64,000 nucleotides of DNA, taken from the NCBI GenBank assembly GCA_031410595.1, contig JANNZM010000143.1, positions 40,976 through 104,975 on the forward strand. Direction: 5' to 3'. Shown here piece by piece: positions 33,428-42,724 of this stretch. The notes under the pieces were generated by a model. The model had not been told where the DNA came from. It searched no databases and saw nothing but the letters and a program-made list of their open reading frames with translations. A program made the translations under genes and the position numbers. This DNA comes from JANMCE01 sp031410595. GTDB taxonomy: Bacteria; Actinomycetota; Acidimicrobiia; Acidimicrobiales; Ilumatobacteraceae. Numbering within the stretch: position 1 is the first letter of the stretch; every line of letters begins with the position of its first letter.

Positions 33428-34671
33428 TCGAGGTCGACCTGCTCATCGTCGGTGCGGGCGAAATGCTGACCTGCGTCGGGCCGACTGTTGGGGTGCGGCA
33501 GCCCTCCATATCCGATCTCGGCATCATTCGCGACGGTGCCGTCGCAGTCGACCGCGGCCAGATTGTTGCTATCGGTCGTTCCGCCGAGCTGACCGACCGG
33601 TTCGCTGCTCATTCCACCGTGGACGCTGGCGGTCGACTGGTAACACCCGGCCTGGTTGATCCGCACACCCATCTTGTGCACGGCGGCTCCCGCCATGAGG
33701 AATGGGAGCGCAAGGTGACCGGCCAGCCCCTCACCGGTTTGGTGACGGGAATCGCATCCACTCGCGCCGCAACCCGTGCGACGCTATCGGAGGACCTTCG
33801 AGCCGATGCGATGCGCAACCTGGACATCGCACTGCTCCACGGCACCACCACGCTCGAAGCGAAGTCCGGATATGGCCTCACGGTGGCCGAGGAACTGCGG
33901 CTCCTCGACGTCATGCACGGGTTACGTCACCCGATAGAAATCGCCACGACGTTCCTGGGGGCTCACGTCGTGCCGGCAGAGTTCGCGGATCGGCGTGACG
34001 ACTACGTGCGCCTGATCATCGACATGCTGCCTGACGTGCACGCCGACTGGTTCGACGTGTGGTGCGACCCAATCGCCTTCACCCCGTCCGAATCGCGTCT
34101 ACTCCTCAAGGCCGCTGTGGCGCACGGCTTCGGCTGTCGGGTACACGCCGATCAGACCGGTGGTGTCGGTGGCACCGGTTTGGCCGTGGAGTTCGGGGCG
34201 GCATCGGTTGATCACCTCGATGAGGTTTCCGATGCCGATCTCAGAGCGCTGGGCGCCAGCGACACGGTGGCCGTGCTCTTGCCCGGCTGCACCCTCCACC
34301 AGTTTGAGACCACCGCTCGAGACTGGCGCGCGTGGAGCAGACGGATCATCCAAAGTGACGCAGTGGTAGCCCTGTCCACCGACTTCAATCCCGGCACCTG
34401 TCCGATGCTTTCACTGCCGGTCATCATGGGACTGGCCGCACGGCTGTATCGCATGAGCGCGGCCGAGATCTGGCTTGGTGTGACGCTCAACGCAGCGGCA
34501 AGCCTGCGCCGGGCCGACCGGGTAGGGAGCCTGGTTGCGGGGCATCAGGCCGATGTCGTCATCTGGAACGTGACCGATCATCGTCAGGTTGTGAACCGCT
34601 TTGGCTACAACGTGGTCGATCAGGTCATCAAGGCCGGTCAGCCCGTAGTGCGCGGCGGCATGCGCCTCTGA
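33424..34671 (+). CDS. hutI: Imidazolonepropionase
   Basis: A 415-residue amidohydrolase that opens 4-imidazolone-5-propionate to N-formimino-L-glutamate, the substrate of the upstream HutF. It has metal His in TPGLVDPHTHLVHGGSRHEE, the family block LEAKSGYGL, GAHVVPAEF, HADQTGGVGG and the closing STDFNPGTCP. The start is a GTG overlapping the hutF stop (GTGA). The pair therefore performs two consecutive steps of histidine degradation. Its stop codon directly abuts that of the convergent methyltransferase. Confidence 0.93.
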   Translation: MIEVDLLIVGAGEMLTCVGPTVGVRQPSISDLGIIRDGAVAVDRGQIVAIGRSAELTDRFAAHSTVDAGGRLVTPGLVDPHTHLVHGGSRHEEWERKVTGQPLTGLVTGIASTRAATRATLSEDLRADAMRNLDIALLHGTTTLEAKSGYGLTVAEELRLLDVMHGLRHPIEIATTFLGAHVVPAEFADRRDDYVRLIIDMLPDVHADWFDVWCDPIAFTPSESRLLLKAAVAHGFGCRVHADQTGGVGGTGLAVEFGAASVDHLDEVSDADLRALGASDTVAVLLPGCTLHQFETTARDWRAWSRRIIQSDAVVALSTDFNPGTCPMLSLPVIMGLAARLYRMSAAEIWLGVTLNAAASLRRADRVGSLVAGHQADVVIWNVTDHRQVVNRFGYNVVDQVIKAGQPVVRGGMRL

Positions 34672-35475
34672 TCAGCGGGCCGTGATTTGCAATCCGGCGA
34701 TGAGGCCAACCTCGAAGAGACCGGCGACGGTTGCATAGAAGTCATCGAGGCCGTCCACGACATCGCCACCGTAAACAGTGACGTTGCGGTCTCGCGCTCC
34801 TCGAAACATGTCGAGCCGAGAGGCCGTAAACGACTGCCAGTCCTCCGTCACGTCATGCAGGTCGACATCTTCAAAGCCAGCTCGGTACAGCTCGGCGAGG
34901 TACTCGGCCGGAGTCGGAAGATCGACGCAGTGCACCTTTACGCGTAGCGCCTCCGCCTCATCGTCGGTCGGTTGGCGTTGCCGCCCATAGTCCTCGATAT
35001 ACATACGGCCGCCCGCCCGAAGGGCGCGGCGGCAGACCTCGAACAACCGGGCTCGGTTCGGGATGTGCAGGAAGCAGAGAAACGACACGATCGCGTCGAA
35101 CGGCTCATCGTCCCAGCCGCCAAGAATGTCCGCACAGCGATGCTCCACCAGGTCGGTCAGTCCGCAGCGGCTGGTCAGATCGGTGGCCACCTCGTGGAGA
35201 TCGCGTTGCAGATCGATCGCCACCACACGTGCGCCGCACCGGTCAGCGATGTAGCGGGCCGGGCCGCCTAGTCCGGAGCCGATGTCGAGCACACGCATGC
35301 CTGGTTGCAGATGCAACGATTTGATGGCGGCGTCTACGGCTGACGTACCGAAGTAGTGGTATTGATCGAAGGGTGTGAGCTGGTCGACCACCAACGGATC
35401 CGCCGCCCCGACTCCAGCTGCGGCGAGATCGTTGTAGATCCGATGTACTTGGTCGTAGAGCTTCATCGACTTCAT
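34672..35475 (-). CDS. SAM-dependent methyltransferase (sarcosine/dimethylglycine methyltransferase-like)
   Basis: A 267-residue class I methyltransferase. Motif I is VLDIGSGLGGPARYIADRCG near residue 62, followed by VVAIDLQRDLHEVA and the post-motif SFLCFLHIPNRARLFE. The N-terminal YNDLAAAG and QLTPFDQYHYFGTSAVDAAI segments resemble small-amine N-methyltransferases of the sarcosine/dimethylglycine type. The start at 35475 is chosen from a leaderless promoter (TAGTGT, 7-nt gap). It converges on hutI with no intergenic base. Acceptor not proven. Confidence 0.82.
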   Translation of the reverse strand: MKSMKLYDQVHRIYNDLAAAGVGAADPLVVDQLTPFDQYHYFGTSAVDAAIKSLHLQPGMRVLDIGSGLGGPARYIADRCGARVVAIDLQRDLHEVATDLTSRCGLTDLVEHRCADILGGWDDEPFDAIVSFLCFLHIPNRARLFEVCRRALRAGGRMYIEDYGRQRQPTDDEAEALRVKVHCVDLPTPAEYLAELYRAGFEDVDLHDVTEDWQSFTASRLDMFRGARDRNVTVYGGDVVDGLDDFYATVAGLFEVGLIAGLQITAR

Positions 35476-35504
35476 CCCGCGCACACTACGTCGAGTTGGC
35501 GGGG

Positions 35505-36737
35505 CTAGCTCTGCGCCAGGCCGTGACCGGTTCCGATGACCGATGACCCCGTCACGCCGCCGCTGGCCTGCAGATTGGTAACGAACTTTCCGTTCTGATC
35601 GATGAGCACAAGACCGGTCGTTGTCCTGGCAACAAGGCCTTGTCCATCGGGCAGAAAGGTCACGTTCGTGGCGAGCGGAAACGTCGAATCATACGGAATG
35701 TGGTTACTCATCACGACCGGCACCTCGTCACCGGTGACCCCGTTGAGCAGCGACAGGGTTTCGTCTTCGTGCACGATGGCAATCATCGGACTATCAGGAT
35801 CGAAGCGCACCATCGACCTCGGTGACAGAGGGATCGCTCGCTTCTGGGTATCGAAGTGCCCGACGGTGGCGCAGTGTTGCTGATCGTCACAGGTGATCTC
35901 GGTGAATTTTCCGTGTTCCACATAGCTTGTAAGCCCCGAGCTGAGGAGCGAGCGGTTACCCACCCTGTCCATCACGTAGCTTCGCTGATCGGCGCCCCGT
36001 ACGACCGGTCGACCATCACTCATCGATCCGTACAGATCGGCACCAACCGGCAAGTCGTACTCGCCGCTACGCTGACCGTTCAGCCCCGTCAGTCGCAGCT
36101 TTCCTTGAACCGGATCACGCACCCACACGCCGCCGTCAGGTCCGCTCGCCACACGCCCAAACCGAGCTTCGTTTCCACTGATGTCCTCGCTCGTGAGACT
36201 ATGCACGCCGTCGGGTTGCACACTCAGCACCGCACCCCCATCCACCACGACTGCGCCCGACATATCGACGGCCCGTATGTACCAGCCGACGTCCGTTCCC
36301 AGATCGATGTCGCGTAGCTGGCCGGTATCCAGCTCATAGATCTGCACGCTAAATGGTCCTCCGCCCGAAGGCGTGAGATAAAGGAACGCTCCGGTCTCGT
36401 GGCCGAGGGGCAGCACAGGGCCGACCAGCTTGGTCCGAGACGCACCGAGGCCTGCAGAGTGGAACGGCACCGGTTCCTCTTGGCGAGTGGTCGTAGACGA
36501 AAACAGCGTCGTCGTCGGCGACCCGGTCGTGGTGGCTACTGCCGTGGTGGGTACGGCCACGAGCTTGTTTTGCGTTCCTGAGCGGGTGGCAGCGAACGCC
36601 AGAAGACCGACGACACCCGCCACGGCCATCATCCACGGTGCTCGGCGGCGCGGGCCGTCTCCGATCTCAACATCCGCAGAGACGGCGTCGTCGTTCAGGA
36701 GTTCGATCTCGATACGATCGCCCTTCTCCGTCTTCAC
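35505..36737 (-). CDS. Single-span membrane protein with extracytoplasmic beta-propeller-like domain
   Basis: A 410-residue protein I cannot name. A cytosolic N-terminus of about 35 acidic residues is followed by one membrane helix (MMAVAGVVGLLAFAAT), a Thr/Ser/Pro-rich linker and an all-beta exported domain with repeating strand patterns (GGPFSVQIYELDTGQLRDID, SLLNGVTGDEVPV). The latter suggests a WD40- or YVTN-like propeller. GTG at 36737 has GGGGGTG upstream, and a -10 TATCGT lies about 25 nt before it. A longer frame from TTG 36863 would add a CxxC/CCxC-rich stretch (CHVCDEPEPTRCCRC) and cannot be excluded. Confidence 0.6.
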   Translation of the reverse strand: MKTEKGDRIEIELLNDDAVSADVEIGDGPRRRAPWMMAVAGVVGLLAFAATRSGTQNKLVAVPTTAVATTTGSPTTTLFSSTTTRQEEPVPFHSAGLGASRTKLVGPVLPLGHETGAFLYLTPSGGGPFSVQIYELDTGQLRDIDLGTDVGWYIRAVDMSGAVVVDGGAVLSVQPDGVHSLTSEDISGNEARFGRVASGPDGGVWVRDPVQGKLRLTGLNGQRSGEYDLPVGADLYGSMSDGRPVVRGADQRSYVMDRVGNRSLLSSGLTSYVEHGKFTEITCDDQQHCATVGHFDTQKRAIPLSPRSMVRFDPDSPMIAIVHEDETLSLLNGVTGDEVPVVMSNHIPYDSTFPLATNVTFLPDGQGLVARTTTGLVLIDQNGKFVTNLQASGGVTGSSVIGTGHGLAQS

Positions 36738-36908
36738 CGCTGCACCCCCGATCTCCCTCAACGATAGTGACTTCCAGCCCTCACGACACCGGCAGCATCG
36801 GGTCGGTTCCGGCTCGTCGCAAACGTGGCAGACGCCACCGGAGGGCTGGTTCGCCGAGGTCAACCGTTACTGTGGTTGGTTGATCGTCGATAAGGACCCG
36901 TGCCGCCC

Positions 36909-38735
36909 ATGAGTGAAACCGAAAACGCCGAGCAGTCGGGCTTTGCCGAGCTTGGGCTTCGGGCCGAGTTGTTAGGTGTTCTGACGGCTCTTGGCTACGA
37001 GGAACCCACGCCGATCCAACGCGAAACCATCCCGCTGTTGATGGCCGGACACGATCTGTTGGGCCAGGCCGCTACGGGTACCGGCAAGACCGCTGCTTTT
37101 GCGCTCCCTATCTTGAACCGCATCGACAAGGCGGCGCGCGCCAAGCCGCTTGCACTCGTGCTGGTGCCGACCCGGGAGTTGGCCGTGCAGGTGTCCGAGG
37201 CCATGTACAAGTACGGCAAGGACCTGGGCGCCAGCGTGCTGCCGATTTACGGCGGCCAACCCATCGGCCGTCAGCTCACCGCGCTGAACCGAGGTGTGCA
37301 CGTGGTAGTCGCTACGCCGGGGCGAGCGATCGATCACATCAACCGCGGCACGCTTCCGTTGGATGATGTGCAGATAGTCGTGCTTGATGAGGCCGACGAA
37401 ATGCTCGACATGGGTTTTGCCGAGGACATCGAAGCCATTCTGAAGGCCACCCCGGCCGAGCGTCAGACGGTGCTGTTCTCGGCCACCATGCCGCCCCGTA
37501 TCAACGGCATCGCCAAACGTCACCAGCGTGATCCGTTGAAGATCCAGATCGGTCTGGCGCCCGGCGATCGCAACAAGTCGCCCCTCGTCAAGCAGAGCGC
37601 GTACGTCGTGATGCGCCAGCACAAACCGGCCGCACTCGGCCGCATTCTCGACGTGGAAGCTCCGGCCGCAGCCATCGTGTTCTGCCGCACCCGCACCGAG
37701 GTGGACGAGCTCACCGAGACGCTCAACGGACGCGGGTACCGGGCCGAAGCACTGCACGGCGGCATGAGCCAGGAACAGCGTGACCGGGTCATGCTCCGTA
37801 TGCGAAACGGGTCAGCCGAACTGCTGATCGCTACCGACGTGGCTGCTCGCGGCCTCGACCTCGACCAGCTCACCCACGTGGTCAACTACGACGTGCCCTC
37901 GGCGCCGGAGGCCTACGTTCACCGCATCGGCCGCGTGGGTCGGGCGGGTCGCGAGGGCATCGCCATTACGCTGTCGGAGCCACGCGAACAACGCCTGCTG
38001 AACAACATCGAGCGGCTCACCAAGCAGCCCATCCACATCGAGAAGCTGCCGACGGTGGCCGACCTGCGAGCCCGTCAGATGGAACTCACGCTCGGTACGT
38101 TGCGTGAGGCGTTGGCCAGCACTGATCTGGCCGACTTCAACGGCACCATCAACTCACTGATCTCCGACTTCGAGCTGCGAGAGATCGCGCTCGCCGCTAT
38201 CAAGATCGCCCACGAAGCAGCCGGCAACACCGTGGACGAAAAGGAGATCCCCGAAGCCTTCGCCAAGAAGCCGCACGAGGGAGCCAAGAAGGACTTCGCA
38301 AGGAAAGAGTCCGGCCGCGAGTACGTAAAGAAGGAATTCGGCGCCAAGAAGCCGAGCTGTCGAGACGAGGTCACGCCCGGCCGTGAAGTGCCTTCGTTCG
38401 CCGGCAAGAAGGCGTTCGACCCCGGACGTGAAACTCCGGCCGTCGCTCGAACTGAGCGACCAGCACGACGCGAACCTCGTGCGCACGACTCAGGTTCGGA
38501 AACGGCACGGCTGTACATAAATGTCGGCCGCACCGATGGTATCCGGCCGCAGGATCTGGTTGGTTGCATCGCCAACGAGACCGATCTGAGCGGCCGCGAC
38601 ATCGGCCCGATCAAGATCGCCGAGCGGTTCTCCATCGTAGGTGTGCCGAGCGAATCGGCCGACCTTGTGATTGAAGCGATCAAGCACACCACCCTCAAGG
38701 GGAAACGAGCCAAAGCTCGGCGCTATTCTGAGTAG
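36909..38735 (+). CDS. deaD: DEAD-box ATP-dependent RNA helicase
   Basis: A 608-residue RNA helicase of the DeaD/CsdA type. The helicase core spans about residues 10-370: Q motif (YEEPTPIQRETIP), motif I ATGTGKTAAF, Ia PTRELAVQ, II DEAD in VVLDEADEMLDMG, III SAT, V DVAARGLDLD, VI HRIGRVGRAG. After a Lys-rich linker (about 450-530) there is a C-terminal DbpA-like RNA-binding domain (TARLYINVGRTDGIRPQDLV). ATG 36909 is preferred; AAGGA lies 12 nt upstream, and a GTG at 36900 is too close to it. It remodels structured RNA in ribosome assembly, mRNA decay and cold growth. Confidence 0.93.
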   Translation: MSETENAEQSGFAELGLRAELLGVLTALGYEEPTPIQRETIPLLMAGHDLLGQAATGTGKTAAFALPILNRIDKAARAKPLALVLVPTRELAVQVSEAMYKYGKDLGASVLPIYGGQPIGRQLTALNRGVHVVVATPGRAIDHINRGTLPLDDVQIVVLDEADEMLDMGFAEDIEAILKATPAERQTVLFSATMPPRINGIAKRHQRDPLKIQIGLAPGDRNKSPLVKQSAYVVMRQHKPAALGRILDVEAPAAAIVFCRTRTEVDELTETLNGRGYRAEALHGGMSQEQRDRVMLRMRNGSAELLIATDVAARGLDLDQLTHVVNYDVPSAPEAYVHRIGRVGRAGREGIAITLSEPREQRLLNNIERLTKQPIHIEKLPTVADLRARQMELTLGTLREALASTDLADFNGTINSLISDFELREIALAAIKIAHEAAGNTVDEKEIPEAFAKKPHEGAKKDFARKESGREYVKKEFGAKKPSCRDEVTPGREVPSFAGKKAFDPGRETPAVARTERPARREPRAHDSGSETARLYINVGRTDGIRPQDLVGCIANETDLSGRDIGPIKIAERFSIVGVPSESADLVIEAIKHTTLKGKRAKARRYSE

Positions 38736-38755
38736 CGTCCCCTAGGAGCGGCCCT

Positions 38756-39802
38756 GTGAAATTCCATCTCGCCATAAACCTCGAACGCATGGATCCATCC
38801 GACGATATGGCCGAAATCCAGCGCCACACGCTTGAGATGGTGCAGATGGCCGAGGAAGCTGGCTTCGAGATTGCCTGGGCGGCCGAACACAACGCCATCG
38901 AAATGACGATTGCGCCTAATCCGTTCCAGCTGCTCGCTTGGTGGGCCGCCCACACCACTCGCATCCGCCTCGGTACCGCGGTAGCCGTCGCCGCCTACTG
39001 GCACCCTATTCGGCTGGCGGGTGAGGCAGCTTTGCTCGACCTGCTGTCGAATGGTCGGCTTGAACTGGGCATCGGCCGAGGCGCCTACCAGCGTGAATAC
39101 GATCGTATGGCACCCGGTCTTACGTCGGCCAGCGCGTCGGCCGCGCTTCGCGAAATCCTGCCGGCCGTACGCGGACTATGGACTGGCGATTATGCCCACG
39201 GGGGTGACCGATGGTCGTTTCCCACGTCTACCGCGTGTCCGAAACCGCTGCAATCACCTCCCCCGATCTGGATCGCCGCTCGTGACCCCGACACCTACGA
39301 CTGGGCGGTGGCCAACGGTTGTGACCTCATGTGTTGGCCGTTGACTCGCCCGTTCAGCGAACTGCTCTCCTATGTCGGCCGACTTGACGACTCTCTGGCC
39401 AAGGCTCCGCACGGAACCCCTCGTCCCCGCATGACCGCCATGCGTTATGCCGCGGTGTTCGACAACGAGCACGATGGTGATCGTTTCATCCGCTCCGTGC
39501 AGCGCCAGAGCGGCCAGTTCGAGAATCTGTTCAAGCAAATCGGCACCGTGGACAACGGCTTTGCCGAGTCGGTCGATCTTGAAGCCCTGTCGCATCGGGA
39601 CGAGTACCAGCCCGACATGCTGCGCCAGAATCTCATGTTCGGCACGCCCGATGAAGTCATCGCCAAGCTCCGCGCCTACGACGAACTCGGTGTCGATTTC
39701 CTTTACTGCGCCAGCTACGGTGCGCCGATCGCCGAACAGAAGAAGTCACTGAAGATTTTCATCAATGAGGTCATGCCCGCATTCGCCGGAGCTTCGGCAT
39801 GA
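38756..39802 (+). CDS. LLM class flavin-dependent oxidoreductase
   Basis: A 348-residue luciferase-like monooxygenase barrel. It opens KFHLAINLERMDPSD, with the family blocks ASFEIAWAAEHN-type (GFEIAWAAEHNAIEMTIAPN), RIRLGTAVAVAAYWHPIRLA and NGRLELGIGRGAYQREYDRM. It uses reduced FMN or F420 to oxidise an unknown substrate. The GTG start has AGGAGCG seven nt upstream. It heads an operon of four overlapping genes (next start overlaps by 4 nt) with DUF1185, alpha/beta hydrolase and aldehyde dehydrogenase. That set looks like oxidative ring or C-N cleavage followed by hydrolysis and aldehyde oxidation. Confidence 0.85.
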   Translation: MKFHLAINLERMDPSDDMAEIQRHTLEMVQMAEEAGFEIAWAAEHNAIEMTIAPNPFQLLAWWAAHTTRIRLGTAVAVAAYWHPIRLAGEAALLDLLSNGRLELGIGRGAYQREYDRMAPGLTSASASAALREILPAVRGLWTGDYAHGGDRWSFPTSTACPKPLQSPPPIWIAARDPDTYDWAVANGCDLMCWPLTRPFSELLSYVGRLDDSLAKAPHGTPRPRMTAMRYAAVFDNEHDGDRFIRSVQRQSGQFENLFKQIGTVDNGFAESVDLEALSHRDEYQPDMLRQNLMFGTPDEVIAKLRAYDELGVDFLYCASYGAPIAEQKKSLKIFINEVMPAFAGASA

Positions 39803-40395
39803 CCGCGGAGGTCCGTAAGTACGTCCGCTACATCGAAGACATCCACATCGATGGCAAGCCGGGTGGCCCGGTCCGCATGGTGGCCGCCGCAGCCGTCATG
39901 ACCAATCCGTGGGCCGGACGCGGCTTTGTGGAAGACCTCCGGCCCGACATCTTGGCCATCGCCCCCTCGCTCGGGCAGACGCTGGTTGACGCCATCTTGG
40001 AGATGTGCGGCGGGAGCGACAAGGTGGAGGCGTACGGCAAGGCCGCAGTCGTGGGAACCAGTGGCGAGACCGAGCATGCCTCCGCGCTCATTCACACCCT
40101 GCGTTTCGGCAATGTCTTTCGTGAGGCGGTCGGTGGCACGTCGTATCTAAGCTTCACCAACTTCCGAGGTGGCCCCGGCTGCATCGTGAGCGTTCCCATG
40201 ATGCACAAGCTCGATGAGGGCCTGCGGTCCCATTATCTCACCCTGAATTTCACCATCCCCGACGCCCCCGGACCCGACGAGTTGGTTGTCGTACTCGGCG
40301 CCGCAACGGGCGGACGACTGCACGCTCGCCTCGGCAACCGCTACATGGACATGGAAGAGATGGCTGCCGAAAAGGCAGCCGCCGAAAAGGGGTGA
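39799..40395 (+). CDS. Amino acid synthesis family protein (DUF1185)
   Basis: A 198-residue protein of the AA_synth/DUF1185 family. Recognised from VRKYVRYIEDIHIDGKP at the start, VAAAAVMTNPWAGRGFVEDL, EAYGKAAVVGTSGETEHASA and FTNFRGGPGC. The family is widespread beside LLM flavoenzymes, but no reaction is established; the name comes from weak genetic evidence. It starts at an ATG overlapping the oxidoreductase stop, and its TGA overlaps the hydrolase GTG. The charged tail (EEMAAEKAAAEKG) is probably a flexible helix. Its role is best inferred from its operon partners. Confidence 0.8.
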   Translation: MTAEVRKYVRYIEDIHIDGKPGGPVRMVAAAAVMTNPWAGRGFVEDLRPDILAIAPSLGQTLVDAILEMCGGSDKVEAYGKAAVVGTSGETEHASALIHTLRFGNVFREAVGGTSYLSFTNFRGGPGCIVSVPMMHKLDEGLRSHYLTLNFTIPDAPGPDELVVVLGAATGGRLHARLGNRYMDMEEMAAEKAAAEKG

Positions 40396-41138
40396 CCCCG
40401 GCACCGTCGGTCGTGCTGATCCACGGCGTGGGCCTCGATCACACGATGTGGAATTGGGTTCTGCCCGGGCTCGGTGACCGACGCGTCGTCACCTACGACC
40501 TGCTCGGCCACGGCTCCGGCGCTCCCCTGCCGTTCGGTGGTGACCTGACGACGCTCGTCGACCAACTGCGGTCGATCTGTGATGCCGAGCCATCACCCAT
40601 CGATATCGTCGGCTTCTCGCTCGGCGCGCTCATCGCCCAAGGCTTCGCCCTTTCAGACCCCGGCCGGGTGCGACGGCTGATACTGGTCAGTGGGGTGTTC
40701 AACCGGTCAAACGGCGAACGCTCAGCCATCCTGCAACGCGTTGCCGACGTACGGGAGGGCGGCTACTTGAGCAACGTGGCCATCGCCATCGACCGGTGGT
40801 TCGCACCCGAGTGGGCGGCCGCGCACCCCGACGTGCTGGCCGCCGTTACCGAACGGATGATGAGCAACGACGTGGCCTCTTACGCCTATGCGTATGAGAT
40901 CTTCGCGACCGCCGATGAGGAGCTGGCAGGGCAGGTACATCGCATCACCTGTCCGACGCTCGTTGTGACCGGTGAGCTTGATCCTCGATCGACGCCCGCC
41001 ATGACCCATGCATTGGCCACTACCGTCGCCAACGGGCGAGCCGTTGTTCTTCCCGGTGCCCGCCATCTCACGCCCCTCGAAGTGCCCGACCCACTCGCCC
41101 GCCTGATCACCACCTTCGTGGAGGAACCCGATGCCTGA
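40392..41138 (+). CDS. Alpha/beta hydrolase
   Basis: A 248-residue alpha/beta hydrolase. It has the oxyanion region VVLIHGVGLDHTMW, strand DLLGHGSG, nucleophile elbow GFSLGA near residue 78, the acid Asp in VVTGELDPRSTP and the His in PGARHLTPLE, so a full catalytic triad is visible. It starts at a GTG overlapping the DUF1185 stop and overlaps the aldehyde dehydrogenase by 8 nt. It is likely to hydrolyse the product of the upstream flavoenzyme (enol-lactone, ester or amide); the 3-oxoadipate enol-lactonase-like layout is suggestive only. Confidence 0.87.
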   Translation: MTPAPSVVLIHGVGLDHTMWNWVLPGLGDRRVVTYDLLGHGSGAPLPFGGDLTTLVDQLRSICDAEPSPIDIVGFSLGALIAQGFALSDPGRVRRLILVSGVFNRSNGERSAILQRVADVREGGYLSNVAIAIDRWFAPEWAAAHPDVLAAVTERMMSNDVASYAYAYEIFATADEELAGQVHRITCPTLVVTGELDPRSTPAMTHALATTVANGRAVVLPGARHLTPLEVPDPLARLITTFVEEPDA

Positions 41139-42606
41139 GCTGCAGATGTACATCGATGGCACATGGGTCGACGCGTCTGACGGCGGCCGACTCGACAGCC
41201 TCAATCCAGCCACCGGTCAGGTATGGGCGACGTTCCCGAATGCGACCACCGTCGATGTCGACCGAGCAGTGCGGGCCGCACATCGGGCGATGTACGAGGG
41301 CCCCTGGTCAAAGATGAACGCCACCCAGCGAGGCAAGGCGCTCCGGAGGCTTGGCGATTTACTGGCGGCTCAGGCCGAGCGGATTGGCGCCGTTGAAACC
41401 ACCGATACCGGCAAACTCTTTCGCGAGACCAAGGCCATCACCGGTTACATCGCCGAGTACTTCCACTACTTCGCCGGAGCCGCCGACAAGCTGCAAGGTG
41501 CCACGTTCCCCGTCGACAAGGTCGACCTGATGGCGTTCACCCTGCGGGAACCCATTGGTGTGGTGGCCGGCATCATTCCGTGGAACAACCAGCTCTTTCT
41601 CACTGCAGTGAAAGTCGGCCCGGCCCTGGCGACGGGCAACGCGATCGTGCTCAAAGCGTCCGAACACGGCCCCGCCGCCCTGCTCGAGTTCGCCCGACTC
41701 TGCGACGAGGCCGGAATTCCACCCGGCGTCGTAAACGTCGTAACGGGTCTTGGCGATCCGTGCGGCACGGCGTTGACGACGCACCCGCTGGTCGCCCGTA
41801 TCGCCTTCACCGGAGGCACCGCAGCGGCCCGGCACATCATCCGCAACTCGGCGGAGAACCTGGCGGTCGTCACGCTGGAGTTGGGGGGCAAGTCACCCAT
41901 CCTCGTGTTCGACGATGCCGATGTCGAGAACGCGGTAAACAGCATTGTGGCCGCCAATTTCGGGGCCACCGGCCAGAGCTGCGTGGCCGGCACCCGCGTC
42001 TATGTGCATCGCCATCTGTTTGAGGAGGTGTCGTCGCGCGTGGCAGACCGGGCGCGCACCATCGTGATTGGTGACCCGTTAGCGGCCACAACCGAGATCG
42101 GTCCGCTCGCCACGGTTGGCCAACGCGATCGCATCGAGTCGGCTCTGTCGACCTCAGTGGACGAAGGCGCCACCGTGATGACCGGCGGACGACGGCCAGA
42201 CGGTTTCGGCGACGGTTGGTTCTACGAGCCGACCATCCTGCACTGTGCATCCAACGACATCACCGCGGCGCGACAGGAGCTGTTCGGGCCCGTCATGTGC
42301 GCCTTCCATTTCACCGACGAGGCCGCCGTCATCGCCGCAGCCAACGACAGTGTCTACAGCTACGCGTCGGGTGTGTTCACCCGCGACGTCGGCCGAGCCA
42401 TGCGGGTTACCCAGCAGCTTCGGGCCGGAATTGTGTACGTGAACACCTATCGGGTGGTGTCGCCGATGGTTCCTTTTGGCGGCAACGGCGAGACAGGGTA
42501 CGGACGCGAGTCCGGCAGTGAGTCTCTGCTCGACTACACCCGTACCAAAACCGTGTGGCTGAACACCTCCACCGAGCCGATGGCCGACCCGTTCGTCATG
42601 CGTTAG
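41131..42606 (+). CDS. NAD(P)-dependent aldehyde dehydrogenase
   Basis: A 491-residue aldehyde dehydrogenase. It has the cofactor Lys in IVLKASEHGP, FTGGTAAARHI, the catalytic Glu in VTLELGGKSP, the catalytic Cys in GQSCVAGTRVYV, and the C-terminal PFGGNGETGYGRESG. It is full length and intact, oxidising an aldehyde to an acid as the last enzyme of the operon. The C-terminal codons DPFVMR-stop are repeated at 44253-44273 beside the ABC transporter gene. A toxin-antitoxin island therefore seems to have entered exactly at its 3' end while regenerating the terminus. Confidence 0.9.
   Translation: MPELQMYIDGTWVDASDGGRLDSLNPATGQVWATFPNATTVDVDRAVRAAHRAMYEGPWSKMNATQRGKALRRLGDLLAAQAERIGAVETTDTGKLFRETKAITGYIAEYFHYFAGAADKLQGATFPVDKVDLMAFTLREPIGVVAGIIPWNNQLFLTAVKVGPALATGNAIVLKASEHGPAALLEFARLCDEAGIPPGVVNVVTGLGDPCGTALTTHPLVARIAFTGGTAAARHIIRNSAENLAVVTLELGGKSPILVFDDADVENAVNSIVAANFGATGQSCVAGTRVYVHRHLFEEVSSRVADRARTIVIGDPLAATTEIGPLATVGQRDRIESALSTSVDEGATVMTGGRRPDGFGDGWFYEPTILHCASNDITAARQELFGPVMCAFHFTDEAAVIAAANDSVYSYASGVFTRDVGRAMRVTQQLRAGIVYVNTYRVVSPMVPFGGNGETGYGRESGSESLLDYTRTKTVWLNTSTEPMADPFVMR
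42584..42602 (+). repeat. Left copy of 19-bp direct repeat (end of aldehyde dehydrogenase gene)
   Basis: CCGACCCGTTCGTCATGCG covers the codons for the last residues of the aldehyde dehydrogenase, just before its stop. An identical 19-mer lies at 44251-44269. The two copies bracket the 1.65-kb toxin-antitoxin island. An exact 19-bp repeat at both edges of an accessory segment is the expected trace of site-specific insertion or of a recombination that regenerates the gene end. Confidence 0.75.
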
Positions 42607-42724
42607 CTCGTCGTCGAGACGTCTGCATCTCATATGAACGAGCCGTCCGACAGGGCTCGCGCGTTGAAAGAGAGTGTCGCGCTTAAGATCGGCACAAAGA
42701 GACGGTCGGCCGTAAGCTCGTTCG

